Below the pieces are notes generated by a model that saw only the letters and a list, made by a program, of their open reading frames with translations, made no database searches and was not told the origin of the DNA. Of a DNA stretch of 64,000 bases, positions 44,465 through 52,900 are shown piece after piece (position 1 is the stretch's first letter; each line of letters starts with the position of its first letter). Source of the stretch: JAHBVL01 sp963712055. Its GTDB lineage: Bacteria; Chloroflexota; Chloroflexia; Thermomicrobiales; UBA6265. A program made the translations under genes and the position numbers. The DNA is taken from NCBI GenBank assembly GCA_963712055.1, contig CAVQGN010000003.1, positions 248,001 through 312,000 of the forward strand, given 5' to 3'.

Positions 44465-44928
44465 CCAGATCTTCCCTCCTCTTCGAACGGATCCTCGTCG
44501 CGTCGCCAGAGTGTCCTCATCCCGACTCCGCGAATCATGTCCCGCAGCGCTTGCTGTTCCATTCTCAGCAGTGTGCGGAAGGAATTCTCAGCGGATGAGC
44601 GGAGTTCTACTCCTCCCACCTCCTCGCACCGCTGCAGCATCGTTTCGAGGACACCTTCCTCTTCGAATGCGCGCACTCGTGTTGTCCAGGGAGCCAACGT
44701 GAGCTCTTCCGGAATCGGCAAGGTCGAACGGAGCACCTCGAAGCTCATCAACCGATCGTATGGAGACTCGACCATCGGTTCGATCTGGATCAGCGGCGGC
44801 GAAAGAACGTCCTCGCGGAAATCGAGGATCAGCGATTGTCCGACCCGAAAGAAGAAGATGCTCATCACATCAGCGGTTAGGAGGACATCCCGCAGCTGGC
44901 TTGCGTAATCGCTCTGGTCGTTATCCAT
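44461..44928 (-). CDS. Hypothetical protein, 155 residues
   Basis: A soluble, acidic protein without a recognised domain. It starts MDNDQSDYASQLRDVLLTAD and has IFFFRVGQSLILDFRED, a possible beta hairpin, then a helical C-terminal half (EENSFRTLLRMEQQALRDMI region) and a charged tail. The start overlaps the frameshifted end of the inositol-monophosphatase-like gene; with the frame restored, 54 bases separate them. It is coupled to the RAM-domain gene downstream, so a shared complex is possible. Function unknown. Confidence 0.7.
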   Translation of the reverse strand: MDNDQSDYASQLRDVLLTADVMSIFFFRVGQSLILDFREDVLSPPLIQIEPMVESPYDRLMSFEVLRSTLPIPEELTLAPWTTRVRAFEEEGVLETMLQRCEEVGGVELRSSAENSFRTLLRMEQQALRDMIRGVGMRTLWRRDEDPFEEEGRSG

Positions 44929-45808
44929 GGCAATGCCTGGAGAACTGGTTCAAAGAACCGATGAAGACTGGCCTGAATGCAATTATGCCGCAGTCTCGCT
45001 TGCCAGGGTGGCGCTGATCTGGTCGAGAAGGACCGCATGAAGGTGACCGTTCGAGGCGACTAAGTTCATGCGCAAACGGATCGAAGGCTTCCCCGCCGTA
45101 GCCAGTCACTATCCCGCCGGCTTCGATAACCGTCAGCGCACCCGCGGCGATATCCCACGGATTGATTGGTCTTTCCCAGAACCCATCCAGACGGCCAGCG
45201 GCGACATAGACGGCATCCAGCGCTGCCGAACCATCGCGACGGACGCCACGGGTTACTGGCATGAGCGAATCCCAGACGCGCTGGGTTTCCGTCCTCGCCG
45301 CCGGATCGTAAGCGAACCCGGTGGCGAGCAATGAGTGTCCGAGCGTTGCGGTTTTCGAAACGCTCATCGGAGCGCCATTCAGCCTGGCGCCACCTCCGGC
45401 TATCGCGTCGAACAATTCATCTCGCATCGGGTCATAGACTACCCCGATCACCACGTCGTTACCGTGAGCCAGAGCAATCGAAACAGCAAAATGGGGATAG
45501 CCATGGGTGTAGTTGGTCGTGCCGTCGAGTGGATCGACGATCCAGGCGTAACCGCCAGCGCCAACGTCATAGCCTCCAGCGACATGGGTCGATTCCTCGC
45601 CAAGAAAATAGTGGTCTGGAAAAGCAGTCTGAATTCGTTCGAGAATCATTGCTTCAGCGCGCTGATCGGCATCAGTCACAAGATCGACCGCGCTCTTGAA
45701 CGTGATGGTTCGGGTATCGGACAAACGACCACGCAGCATGGCGCCAGCTGATCGAGACGCATAGATCGCCAACGCATGTGCTTCCTGAATCAAAGCCGGG
45801 TCAGTCAC
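44921..45808 (-). CDS. Inositol monophosphatase-family protein with 3' frameshift
   Basis: A lithium-sensitive type phosphatase fold with the metal motifs GEEST, DPLDGTTNY and INPWDIAAG, expected to hydrolyse inositol-1-phosphate or a related sugar phosphate. The start is the GTG at 45808 after AGGGGA. Near 45062 the frame turns to nonsense. Removing one base (an extra A in GACTAAG on the plus strand) restores ELVASNGHLHAVLLDQ and a stop at 44983-44985, giving a 274-residue protein. The lesion is near the C-terminus, after all metal ligands, so activity may survive. Confidence 0.85.
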   Translation of the reverse strand: MTDPALIQEAHALAIYASRSAGAMLRGRLSDTRTITFKSAVDLVTDADQRAEAMILERIQTAFPDHYFLGEESTHVAGGYDVGAGGYAWIVDPLDGTTNYTHGYPHFAVSIALAHGNDVVIGVVYDPMRDELFDAIAGGGARLNGAPMSVSKTATLGHSLLATGFAYDPAARTETQRVWDSLMPVTRGVRRDGSAALDAVYVAAGRLDGFWERPINPWDIAAGALTVIEAGGIVTGYGGEAFDPFAHELSRLERSPSCGPSRPDQRHPGKRDCGIIAFRPVFIGSLNQFSRHCHG

Positions 45809-45856
45809 AATGAATCCCCTCGTCGTGATGCTACGGGTCGGTCTTATCGTCAATGA

Positions 45857-46948
45857 TTATCGGGTCGCGAGCGGCAAACGGGCTGCGACGTCGAATTCCC
45901 AGCCAGCTTGATTTCCGCGGCGGAGACCGTAAAAGCCAGCCCCGGCCACCATCGCCGCATTGTCTGTGCAGAGTTCGAGCGGCGGGATGAAGAGGCTGGG
46001 CGTTTCCATATCAGCGTGTTCGATTGCTTCGGACAGTCGGCTTCTGAGCAGCGCATTCGCTGCCACCCCACCACCAAGCAGAACCGAGCGCGCACTGTGC
46101 GCCTCCGCGGCACGCGCAGTTTTCACGGCCAGCACATCTGCAATCGCCATCTGAAACGCAGCGGCCAGGTCGGCAGCCGGAAAGTCGTCGCGATAGGTCG
46201 GTGGTCGATGCGGCGCGAATGGCAAATCTGGGTCGGGCTTGGGCTCCTCATCGGGAAGTCGATAAGGTTCCGCCAGTCGGAGTAATGCTGTCTTCAATCC
46301 GGAGAAACTGAAATCGAAAGAATCCTCAAGCCACGCCCGCGGCAGGACAACCGCATTCTGGTCTCCCTGTTCGGCCAGTTTCTGGATTGCCGGCCCACCA
46401 GGATAGCCAAGTCCGAGCAAGCGGGCGCCCTTGTCGAACGCTTCGCCTGCGGCATCGTCGAGCGTTCTCCCAAGCACGTGATAGCGACCGAAATCGGTCA
46501 TGAGAATCAGTTCGGTATGCCCACCAGAAACCAGCAGACTGACGAGTGGAAACTCAGGGCGCCGTTCGTCTTCCGTTTTCCGACTCAGCCAGTTCGCATA
46601 GATGTGCGATTCGAGATGATTGACCGGGATCAAGGGTAAGTCGCGAGCATAGGCCACGGTTTTGGCGAAATTGACTCCAATCAGCAGAGAACCAGCCAGT
46701 CCGGGTCCGTTGGTGACAGCAATCGCGTCGATTTCCGCCAATGGAACGCGCGCCAGAGACAAAGCTTCCTGAACGACCGGAATGATCGCCGTGACCTGCG
46801 CCCGCGCCGCCAACTCTGGCACGATGCCGCCATAGGGCTGATGAATGTCGAGTTGAGACGAGATCACATTGGAGAGCACATGACGGCCATCGACCACAAC
46901 CGCAGCCGAGGTTTCATCGCAGGAGGTTTCGATTCCGAGGATATTCAT
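45857..46948 (-). CDS. tsaD: tRNA threonylcarbamoyladenosine transferase subunit TsaD
   Basis: A 363-residue Kae1/TsaD ATPase-fold protein that transfers the threonylcarbamoyl group to A37 of tRNAs reading ANN codons. Key motifs are GIETSCDETSAAVV, the metal-binding VNHLESHIYAN, LLVSGGHTELIL, SFDFSFSGLKTALLRL and LLGGGVAANALLRSRL. It is translationally coupled to rimI (four-base overlap) and lies in the tsaE-tsaB-rimI-tsaD run. An insertion of about 25 Pro/Asp/Glu-rich residues (DEEPKPDPDLPFAPHRPP) is present. Confidence 0.95.
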   Translation of the reverse strand: MNILGIETSCDETSAAVVVDGRHVLSNVISSQLDIHQPYGGIVPELAARAQVTAIIPVVQEALSLARVPLAEIDAIAVTNGPGLAGSLLIGVNFAKTVAYARDLPLIPVNHLESHIYANWLSRKTEDERRPEFPLVSLLVSGGHTELILMTDFGRYHVLGRTLDDAAGEAFDKGARLLGLGYPGGPAIQKLAEQGDQNAVVLPRAWLEDSFDFSFSGLKTALLRLAEPYRLPDEEPKPDPDLPFAPHRPPTYRDDFPAADLAAAFQMAIADVLAVKTARAAEAHSARSVLLGGGVAANALLRSRLSEAIEHADMETPSLFIPPLELCTDNAAMVAGAGFYGLRRGNQAGWEFDVAARLPLATR

Positions 46949-47634
46949 TCCATCGCCTCCAGCCGCTGTGGCTGAAACAGGAAAGCGTCCGCGCTTGCTG
47001 GAAGCACGGCACTGTCGCCAAACTCTGCTTCGAGGTCTGCCCGCAGGGCCTGCAACCGCTCACGGAACTCGGGTGTGCGGATATCACCCGACCACATTAC
47101 GAACGCATCCTCACCGTCGTCGGTGTAATAGCGGGGTTTAACCCCACGAATCGAAAAATCGTACTTCTCGTAGAGTCGAATGGCACTCGCGTTCGATTTG
47201 CGCACTTCGAGAGAGAGATATCGCGCTCCTTGCCGTCTCGCCGCTTCGACCATATCGAGCAGCAGGAGTTCGCCCAGATGGCGACGTCGGAAGCGAGGAT
47301 CGACCCCGATCGTGGTGATGTGGGCTTCGTCGAAAAGAATCCAGAAACCCGAAAACCCGATGATCGACCCTTCGCCCAGATCATTGCCGGCGCGACGACC
47401 GAGTTGCGGCAGGGGGAGCCGAAATCGAAACGATCGCCCGTTCGTTGGTTCGGGTCGCTGCATCCACTCTTCGGCAGTTCCGGAACCGAGCCGCAAGACA
47501 ACATAGCGATTCTGGCTCGTATTGCGCAACTCGCGACGATAGGCAGACTGCGGCCACGGGTTTGAAAAACAGTGCCGCTCAAGACTGCTGACCTCAGCAA
47601 TATCCAATTCGTCCATCGGTTCGATCCGAAACAC
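46945..47634 (-). CDS. rimI: Ribosomal-protein alanine N-acetyltransferase-like GNAT
   Basis: A GNAT acetyltransferase of about 229 residues. The acetyl-CoA motif is RFRRRHLGELLLLDMVEAA, followed by SLEVRKSNASAIRLYEKYDF and the RYY-DGEDAFVMW end of RimI proteins. It is longer than E. coli RimI through an insertion at about 60-95 and a C-terminal helix. RimI acetylates the N-terminus of S18 in E. coli; here the position between tsaB and tsaD follows a common gene order. The start is uncertain: a GTG at 47634, or an ATG at 47676 that overlaps tsaB by 35 bases. Confidence 0.87.
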   Translation of the reverse strand: MFRIEPMDELDIAEVSSLERHCFSNPWPQSAYRRELRNTSQNRYVVLRLGSGTAEEWMQRPEPTNGRSFRFRLPLPQLGRRAGNDLGEGSIIGFSGFWILFDEAHITTIGVDPRFRRRHLGELLLLDMVEAARRQGARYLSLEVRKSNASAIRLYEKYDFSIRGVKPRYYTDDGEDAFVMWSGDIRTPEFRERLQALRADLEAEFGDSAVLPASADAFLFQPQRLEAME

Positions 47635-47641
47635 AACTGAT

Positions 47642-48325
47642 TCACTCGCTCCCGGTGCCCGACTGAGTATGAACATATGAAGGGGAAAGGCTCACCGGCT
47701 CATCGACGTCGCCAGCCCGCCAGCGGCGCCAGCCAATCTCCGCGGCTGCGCCTGCGCGGCCGAGTCGACCCGCCTGCGGAACGACTGTAACCTGGGTCAG
47801 ATGTTTGACTCCATCGATCACCTCTGGACCGATTTCGCCGGTGACGGTCACGAGCCCGGGTTGAGCAACAACCGTCATGACGAGCGCCGAGGCATTGCCG
47901 AGATGTACCACCGGTCGCTCCAGAACCCCCTCGGATCTTTGATAAACCGACCAGGCTAACCGGTTCCGACCGGCGTTGACAGCAGCAACAACTGACCAGT
48001 TCGATGATCGATAAGGGAGCGCTACAGCATCGAGCGTGGGGATACCGAGCACCGCCACCTCCTGCGCAACCACGAGTCCCTTGGCGATACTGAGTCCGAC
48101 CCGGAGCGATGTGAATCGCCCCGGCCCGGTGGTCACCGCCACTGCACCAACACGCGATATCTCGCATTCAGCCCGACGCAGCAAGTGATCGATCTGGCTG
48201 AGCATATTGACCGTTTGATTGCGGCAAGTCGTCCAGGCGACCTCATCGAGGCAGTCGCCATCATAGAGCGCAATTCCTGATTGCTCGGTCGCCGTATCGA
48301 TTGCCAGCAGCAGTCCGTTTTCCAT
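47642..48325 (-). CDS. tsaB: t6A biosynthesis protein TsaB
   Basis: A 227-residue ASKHA-fold partner of TsaD. LLLAIDTATEQSGIALYD at the start and AVTTGPGRFTSLRVGLSIAKGL are the family signatures. TsaB and TsaD form the scaffold on which TsaE acts in t6A synthesis. The ATG at 48325 is chosen since it begins right at the ASKHA strand. The interval 48326-48445 to tsaE holds a weak hairpin (CCCGGTTTCCGGG) and no gene. Confidence 0.92.
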   Translation of the reverse strand: MENGLLLAIDTATEQSGIALYDGDCLDEVAWTTCRNQTVNMLSQIDHLLRRAECEISRVGAVAVTTGPGRFTSLRVGLSIAKGLVVAQEVAVLGIPTLDAVALPYRSSNWSVVAAVNAGRNRLAWSVYQRSEGVLERPVVHLGNASALVMTVVAQPGLVTVTGEIGPEVIDGVKHLTQVTVVPQAGRLGRAGAAAEIGWRRWRAGDVDEPVSLSPSYVHTQSGTGSE

Positions 48326-48445
48326 TCGCTGCTCATCCTCACCGCTGGTCACCACCGCCGGCAACCATTCTTAGCCTGTTCAGTTTAGCGGAGGAGTGCT
48401 GCGCAGCCCGGTTTCCGGGATGGCAGGGATACGAATCGTGTCTCA

Positions 48446-48943
48446 TCAGCGAGAGTGCGACGACAACGATTGGCGTAGTTCTTCGATCAGCGCTGACGCT
48501 CGATCGCTCTGACCGATTGGTCTCAGCACGATCGTGCGCTGACGCTCACCGGCAAATTTGAACTCGACCAGCAGGCCTCCCGGCAGATCGGCGGCGCGTT
48601 CTGGCCATTCGACCACGACGATTCCCGTATTGCGAGTGAGGAGATCGCTGAATCCAATTGATTCGACGTCGTCACCCGATTCGAGGCGATAGAGATCGAG
48701 GTGAAACAACGGAATCGGGCTGCTGCCCGGTGGATTCGCAACGGCTTCAGTGATCAGCGCAAAGGTCGGACTCGTCAGATGATCGTCCACCCCGGCGCCG
48801 ATTGCCACACCCTGAGCAAAGGTTGTTTTGCCTGAACCAAGATCCCCGTGCAGATAGAGAACATCCCCCGCTTCCAGCAGGCTGCCGAGCGCGGAGCCAA
48901 GGTTTTGGGTTGCTTCGGAGTTGTGGCTGAGGAATTCGATCAT
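48446..48943 (-). CDS. tsaE: t6A biosynthesis ATPase TsaE
   Basis: A 165-residue P-loop ATPase. The Walker A motif is LHGDLGSGKTTFAQGVA, followed by LTSPTFALITEA and FHLDLYRLESGDDVES and the VVVEWPERA segment, all typical of TsaE (YjeE). It powers the TsaBD complex. The start overlaps the stop of the upstream iron ABC transporter ATPase gene by four bases, so expression is coupled to iron uptake genes, an unusual arrangement. Confidence 0.93.
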   Translation of the reverse strand: MIEFLSHNSEATQNLGSALGSLLEAGDVLYLHGDLGSGKTTFAQGVAIGAGVDDHLTSPTFALITEAVANPPGSSPIPLFHLDLYRLESGDDVESIGFSDLLTRNTGIVVVEWPERAADLPGGLLVEFKFAGERQRTIVLRPIGQSDRASALIEELRQSLSSHSR

Positions 48944-50058
48944 GTCGGCGTCGCGTCGACACTGGGAAAGGTCAGAAACGCACCACGGACGCCGATATGC
49001 ACGCGGTCACCGGGGCGGATACCGCCGTAGCTGCCGAGGCGCGCATTGATCAGTGTGCCGGAATCGAGTTGGACACGCATCAACTGGTCGTGGCCATAGA
49101 AGAGGCGCGAAACCACCGTCGCTTGCGCAGGTGTTTCTTCCGACGGCGAAACAAGTCGGAGCGATTCAGGGCGGACCATGACATGTACCGGACCTTCAGC
49201 GACGCCGACTATGGGCAGATCGCCGAGTTCGCACTGGACCCGGCGGCCACTCGCCTGACCGGGGAGAAACTGAGCATCGCCCACGAACTCACCGATCGCG
49301 ATCGATGCCGGACGGTGATAGAGCTCTTCCGGCGGTGCGTCTTGGAGGATCTTGCCATCGAACATGACCGCCACACGGTCAGCCATGCTGAGCGCTTCTT
49401 CCTGGTCGTGGGTGACCAGCACTACTGTCGCACCAACCTCGGTCAGGATCTGCCGCAGATCGACCCGGAGTCGGGCGCGCAACGCTGCATCAAGACTGGC
49501 AAAAGGTTCATCGAGCAGCACTAGATCCGGATTGGGCGCAAGCGCGCGGGCCAACGCCACCCGTTGCTGTTGCCCACCAGAAAGCTCGTAGGGCATTCGT
49601 TGCCCCAGACCGCGGAGACCGACGAGATTCAGAGCGCGGTCAACAAGCTCCCGTTTCGGAGCGCCTCGTTTCAAACCAAATGCGATGTTGTCGGCAACCG
49701 ACTTGTGCGGGAAAAGAACGCCTTCCTGGAATACCATGCCAGTCCGTCGGCGTTCTGGCGCGAGTGATGCGCCAGGAGCGGCAACTCGCTCGCCGCTGAT
49801 GAAGACTTCGCCTGCGTCCGGTTCCTCGAATCCGGCGATCAAGCGGAGTATGGTCGATTTCCCACAACCGCTCGGTCCAAGAATCGCAACGAATTCGCCC
49901 CGTTCCGCTTTCAGATTGACGGTCCGCACCGCTTCGACTGAACCGAACCGCTTGGTCACCCCACGCACATCGAGTGCAAGCGGTATCTCGACCGGAAAAT
50001 GGCCGGGGAGTTCCGACATTTGCCTGACTGTTGGTTGATCGATCACGGCGACCATCAT
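48940..50058 (-). CDS. Iron(III)-type ABC transporter ATP-binding protein
   Basis: A 372-residue ATPase of the FbpC/AfuC type. Walker A is GPSGCGKST, the signature is LSGGQQQRVALARALA, Walker B is VLLDEPFASLD and the H-loop is VTHDQEEA. A TOBE-like C-terminal region carries PVHVMVRPESL. The ATG at 50058 overlaps the permease stop (ATGA) and follows GGGGAAGA. With the permease and binding protein upstream it forms a complete importer, probably for ferric iron, though thiamine or other small substrates cannot be excluded. Confidence 0.9.
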   Translation of the reverse strand: MMVAVIDQPTVRQMSELPGHFPVEIPLALDVRGVTKRFGSVEAVRTVNLKAERGEFVAILGPSGCGKSTILRLIAGFEEPDAGEVFISGERVAAPGASLAPERRRTGMVFQEGVLFPHKSVADNIAFGLKRGAPKRELVDRALNLVGLRGLGQRMPYELSGGQQQRVALARALAPNPDLVLLDEPFASLDAALRARLRVDLRQILTEVGATVVLVTHDQEEALSMADRVAVMFDGKILQDAPPEELYHRPASIAIGEFVGDAQFLPGQASGRRVQCELGDLPIVGVAEGPVHVMVRPESLRLVSPSEETPAQATVVSRLFYGHDQLMRVQLDSGTLINARLGSYGGIRPGDRVHIGVRGAFLTFPSVDATPT

Positions 50059-51722
50059 TCTTCCCCGCGGGTGCTGGTTTCCCGACTTCCACCAAAGACC
50101 AGAATAGCGGGAATAGCGGAAAGCGCGATCAGTACAAGCGACGGCGCCGCTGCCTCGCCAAATCGCCCTGCGCCAGCGGCGGACCAGACTTCGGTGGCAA
50201 GTGTGTCGCTCCCGGTCGGACGGAGCAAGAGCGTGATTGGCAGTTCCTTCACCACCGTCAGAAAGACAAGCGCCAGTCCAGCCGTCAGGCCGGGTATCGA
50301 AATCGGTGCTGTGACGGAAAAGAACGCTCCTACCGAGGTCCTTCCGAGACCACGCGCCGCCTCTTCCAGGCGCGGATTGATTTGCAGGAAGGACGAACGG
50401 GTCGTCGCCACCGCCTGCGGGAGAAACCGGATGGCATAGGCGACCAAGAGCAACGCAGTGGTCTGATAGAGACCAGGAAGGTAGTTGGCGCCGAGAAAAA
50501 CAAACGAGAGTCCGACAACGATTCCCGGCAAGCCATAACCGATGTAGACAAAGCGTTCGCTCAGTGTCCCAATCCGGGAGCGGTAACGGGTCGAAAGCAG
50601 CGAAATTGGCAACGCCAGAAGAACGCAAAGAACCGCAGCCACTGCGCCGAGCCCGATGGTGTAAATCGACGGGCCAAGGAGCGAATCAATCTCATCACCG
50701 CGGCGAAGCGTGCGCAGGAGCCACTGGACCAGAATGAAGATCGGGGTCGCCAGCGCTAACCCAAGAATCGTCAGAATCCAGACCAGACCGAGATAGCGCC
50801 AACGGCCAATCGAGACCCTCCGTGGCTTGCGCGCAACCCCTGAACCGATGCGGTAATAGGCAGCTCGGCCCTGCAGGAGCGAATCGAGGAGAAGGAGAAA
50901 CATCGCGAACAGGACCAGAATCAGCGCCAGTACAGCCGCATATGACCGGTCAAAAGAAGATCGGTACTGGACAAAAATGGCGCGGGTGAGGGAGTCGTAG
51001 CGAAACAGGGTGACGACCCCGAAATCACTGACAGCGTAGAGCGCTGCCAATAGCATCCCCGAGACCGCCGCCGGGCGGAGTTGCGCGAGCGTGGTCGAAA
51101 GGAAGGCGCCTACCGGTCCTTTGCCAAGCGAGCGAGCTGCTTCTTCATGCTGCGGATCAATGCGCCGGATGGCGGCGCTCACGGTCAGAAAGACATAGGG
51201 AAACGTAAACAATGAGAGCGTCAGCCACGCGCCGGTGAAACCATAAAGGGAGGGGAAATGATCGATGTCGAACGCCGTGCTCAACCATTGCTGCAGACTC
51301 CCCCTCGGTCCGAATGCGGCGATGTACGCAAGGGCGCCAACGTAGGACGGAATGACGAGTGGCAACGCACAAGCCGGTGTCAGCACCCTGGCAAAGGGAA
51401 TATCGGTTCGCAACAACAACCACGCGGAGGGTATTGCGATCAGCGCCGCCGTGAGTCCCACCGCCATCGCGAGAACAACAGTGTTGACCAGTACCTCGAG
51501 TGTTCGCTGCCGCGACACCAGATTCCATAGACCGCCGTCGGCCTGCAACGCCCGGATAAGGAGATATCCGATCGGTATGAGCACCAGCCCGGAAATCAGC
51601 AACGCCAACAGCGAAAGGACGACGGGTGGCTTTCGGCCCTTACTGACCGTTGCCGCCCGTCGCCATCGCGATCGTGGAAGTGGAAGATTTGCCGAATCGA
51701 TCACGAAATCGGAGTCTGCCAA
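50055..51722 (-). CDS. Iron(III)-type ABC transporter permease, double
   Basis: A 555-residue inner-membrane permease with two BPD_transp_1 halves, as in FbpB/SfuB. Each half has about six spans and an EAA-type loop: EEAARSLGKGPVGAFLSTTL in the first and EEAARGLGRTSVGAFFSVTA in the second. The start is probably the TTG at 51722 with AGGGAG just before it; a GTG at 51704 is possible. It follows the binding protein gene by 16 bases and overlaps the ATPase gene by four. Confidence 0.9.
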   Translation of the reverse strand: MADSDFVIDSANLPLPRSRWRRAATVSKGRKPPVVLSLLALLISGLVLIPIGYLLIRALQADGGLWNLVSRQRTLEVLVNTVVLAMAVGLTAALIAIPSAWLLLRTDIPFARVLTPACALPLVIPSYVGALAYIAAFGPRGSLQQWLSTAFDIDHFPSLYGFTGAWLTLSLFTFPYVFLTVSAAIRRIDPQHEEAARSLGKGPVGAFLSTTLAQLRPAAVSGMLLAALYAVSDFGVVTLFRYDSLTRAIFVQYRSSFDRSYAAVLALILVLFAMFLLLLDSLLQGRAAYYRIGSGVARKPRRVSIGRWRYLGLVWILTILGLALATPIFILVQWLLRTLRRGDEIDSLLGPSIYTIGLGAVAAVLCVLLALPISLLSTRYRSRIGTLSERFVYIGYGLPGIVVGLSFVFLGANYLPGLYQTTALLLVAYAIRFLPQAVATTRSSFLQINPRLEEAARGLGRTSVGAFFSVTAPISIPGLTAGLALVFLTVVKELPITLLLRPTGSDTLATEVWSAAGAGRFGEAAAPSLVLIALSAIPAILVFGGSRETSTRGEE

Positions 51723-51738
51723 CTCTCTCCCTGATGGT

Positions 51739-52803
51739 CTAGATTGCTCCCGTTTCAGCAAGTAACTCGAGCGTTCCCTGCAAATCCGACAGGTCAGATA
51801 GATCGATGTCTGGACTCTGGATCTCGTCGAGCGGGATAAGACCGTCTGCGATATCCACGTCAGGAATAAGAGGATACTCCCAGACTTCGGTGGCGAAATA
51901 AGCCTGCGCTTCTGTCTGGAGCAGATAATCAATCAGTGCTTGCGCGAGATCACCTTTCGTGGAGGTCGCCAGGATACCAATACCAGAGACATTGACCAGG
52001 CTCCCCGGATCACCACCCTCGAAGAAGTGATTAGTGGCTGCTAACGATTCGCCTTCTTCGGCCTCCACCTCGTAGATGTAGTAGTGATTGACCAGTCCGG
52101 CGGAAATCTCGCCAGCGCCAACAGCGCGGGTGATGGCGCCGTTGCCGTCAAAGGTGATGACATCATTCGCGATCATGCCGTCCAGCCAGGAACGCGCAGC
52201 ATCATCCCCCTTAAGCAGGCGGTAGGCCGTTACGAACGACTGGAAGGAACCGTTGGTCGGGGCCCACCCGATTTTTCCTTTCCATTCGGATCCGAGAAAG
52301 CCATCAACCGAGGCAGGCAAGGTGTCCTCTGGCACCAGGTCGGTGTTGTAGACGGCGACGCGAGCTCGACCAGTAATCCCGATCCATCCACCGCTGTCAG
52401 ATTGGAACTTCGGATCGACCCGCGATTTGAGCTCATCCGGGATCGGGCTGAAGATGCCTTCAGCCTCGATAGCGCCGAGTGCACCGGCATCCTGACCGAG
52501 ATAGAGATCAGCAGGGCTGTTTTGGCCCTCCTCGAGAATCGCGGCTGCCATCTCGGCGGTATCACCATAGCGAGCATTGACCGAGATACCAGTTGCCGCA
52601 GTGAACAGCTCGAACACTGGTCCGACCAGATTCTCGTTCCGGCCTGAGTAAACGGTTATCTCCCCAGTTTCCTGAAGCGATGCCGCCGCCGCGGGAAGGA
52701 ATCGACCCACGGCCAGCCCTCCCGCCATGGCGCCTCCCAACGCCAGAAATCCGCGCCGGCTTTGCTGAATACCACTCATCGCATGCTTTGTTTTGCCCGT
52801 CAC
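51739..52803 (-). CDS. Iron(III)-type ABC transporter substrate-binding protein, Tat signal
   Basis: A 354-residue extracellular binding protein of the FutA/FbpA type. The N-terminus has SRRGFLALGG followed by a hydrophobic stretch and AAAASLQ, a twin-arginine signal, so it is exported folded. The mature part begins EITVYSGRNENLVGPVFELF, and GRARVAVYNTDL and LVNHYYIYEVEAEEG match the tyrosine-containing iron site region. The GTG at 52803 follows GGAG. It is the first gene after the palindrome at 52828-52856, so iron-dependent control is likely. Confidence 0.9.
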   Translation of the reverse strand: MTGKTKHAMSGIQQSRRGFLALGGAMAGGLAVGRFLPAAAASLQETGEITVYSGRNENLVGPVFELFTAATGISVNARYGDTAEMAAAILEEGQNSPADLYLGQDAGALGAIEAEGIFSPIPDELKSRVDPKFQSDSGGWIGITGRARVAVYNTDLVPEDTLPASVDGFLGSEWKGKIGWAPTNGSFQSFVTAYRLLKGDDAARSWLDGMIANDVITFDGNGAITRAVGAGEISAGLVNHYYIYEVEAEEGESLAATNHFFEGGDPGSLVNVSGIGILATSTKGDLAQALIDYLLQTEAQAYFATEVWEYPLIPDVDIADGLIPLDEIQSPDIDLSDLSDLQGTLELLAETGAI

Positions 52804-52827
52804 GCGTTCATCAACTCCTCGATGGAA

Positions 52828-52856
52828 CTAATTCCGACTAAATCAGTCGGAATTAG
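52828..52856. promoter_or_regulatory. 29-bp perfect palindrome, putative operator
   Basis: CTAATTCCGACT and AGTCGGAATTAG are perfect 12-base inverted arms around AAATC. It lies 25 bases before the start of the iron-binding protein gene and overlaps the likely -10/start region of its promoter. It does not match the classical Fur box. Its shape suits a dimeric iron-type repressor such as DtxR/IdeR, but the sequence differs from the published consensus. A hairpin in the transcript is also possible. Confidence 0.6.
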
Positions 52857-52884
52857 CCTACTCCTCGAAGATGATGGTCGTCAA
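52855..52884 (-). promoter_or_regulatory. Candidate promoter for the iron transporter operon
   Basis: On the minus strand TTGACG (52879-52884) and TAGGCT (52855-52860) are 18 bases apart. The -35 box is good, the -10 box moderate. The palindrome starts within the -10 box, so bound protein would block initiation. Confidence 0.4.
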
Positions 52885-52900
52885 GGGAATGAACCCGGCT

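Noticed and set aside
48940..50628. Extended 562-residue version of the ABC ATPase
   Set aside because: The upstream extension overlaps the permease gene in another frame. The ATGA junction at 50058 and the ribosome site mark the real start.
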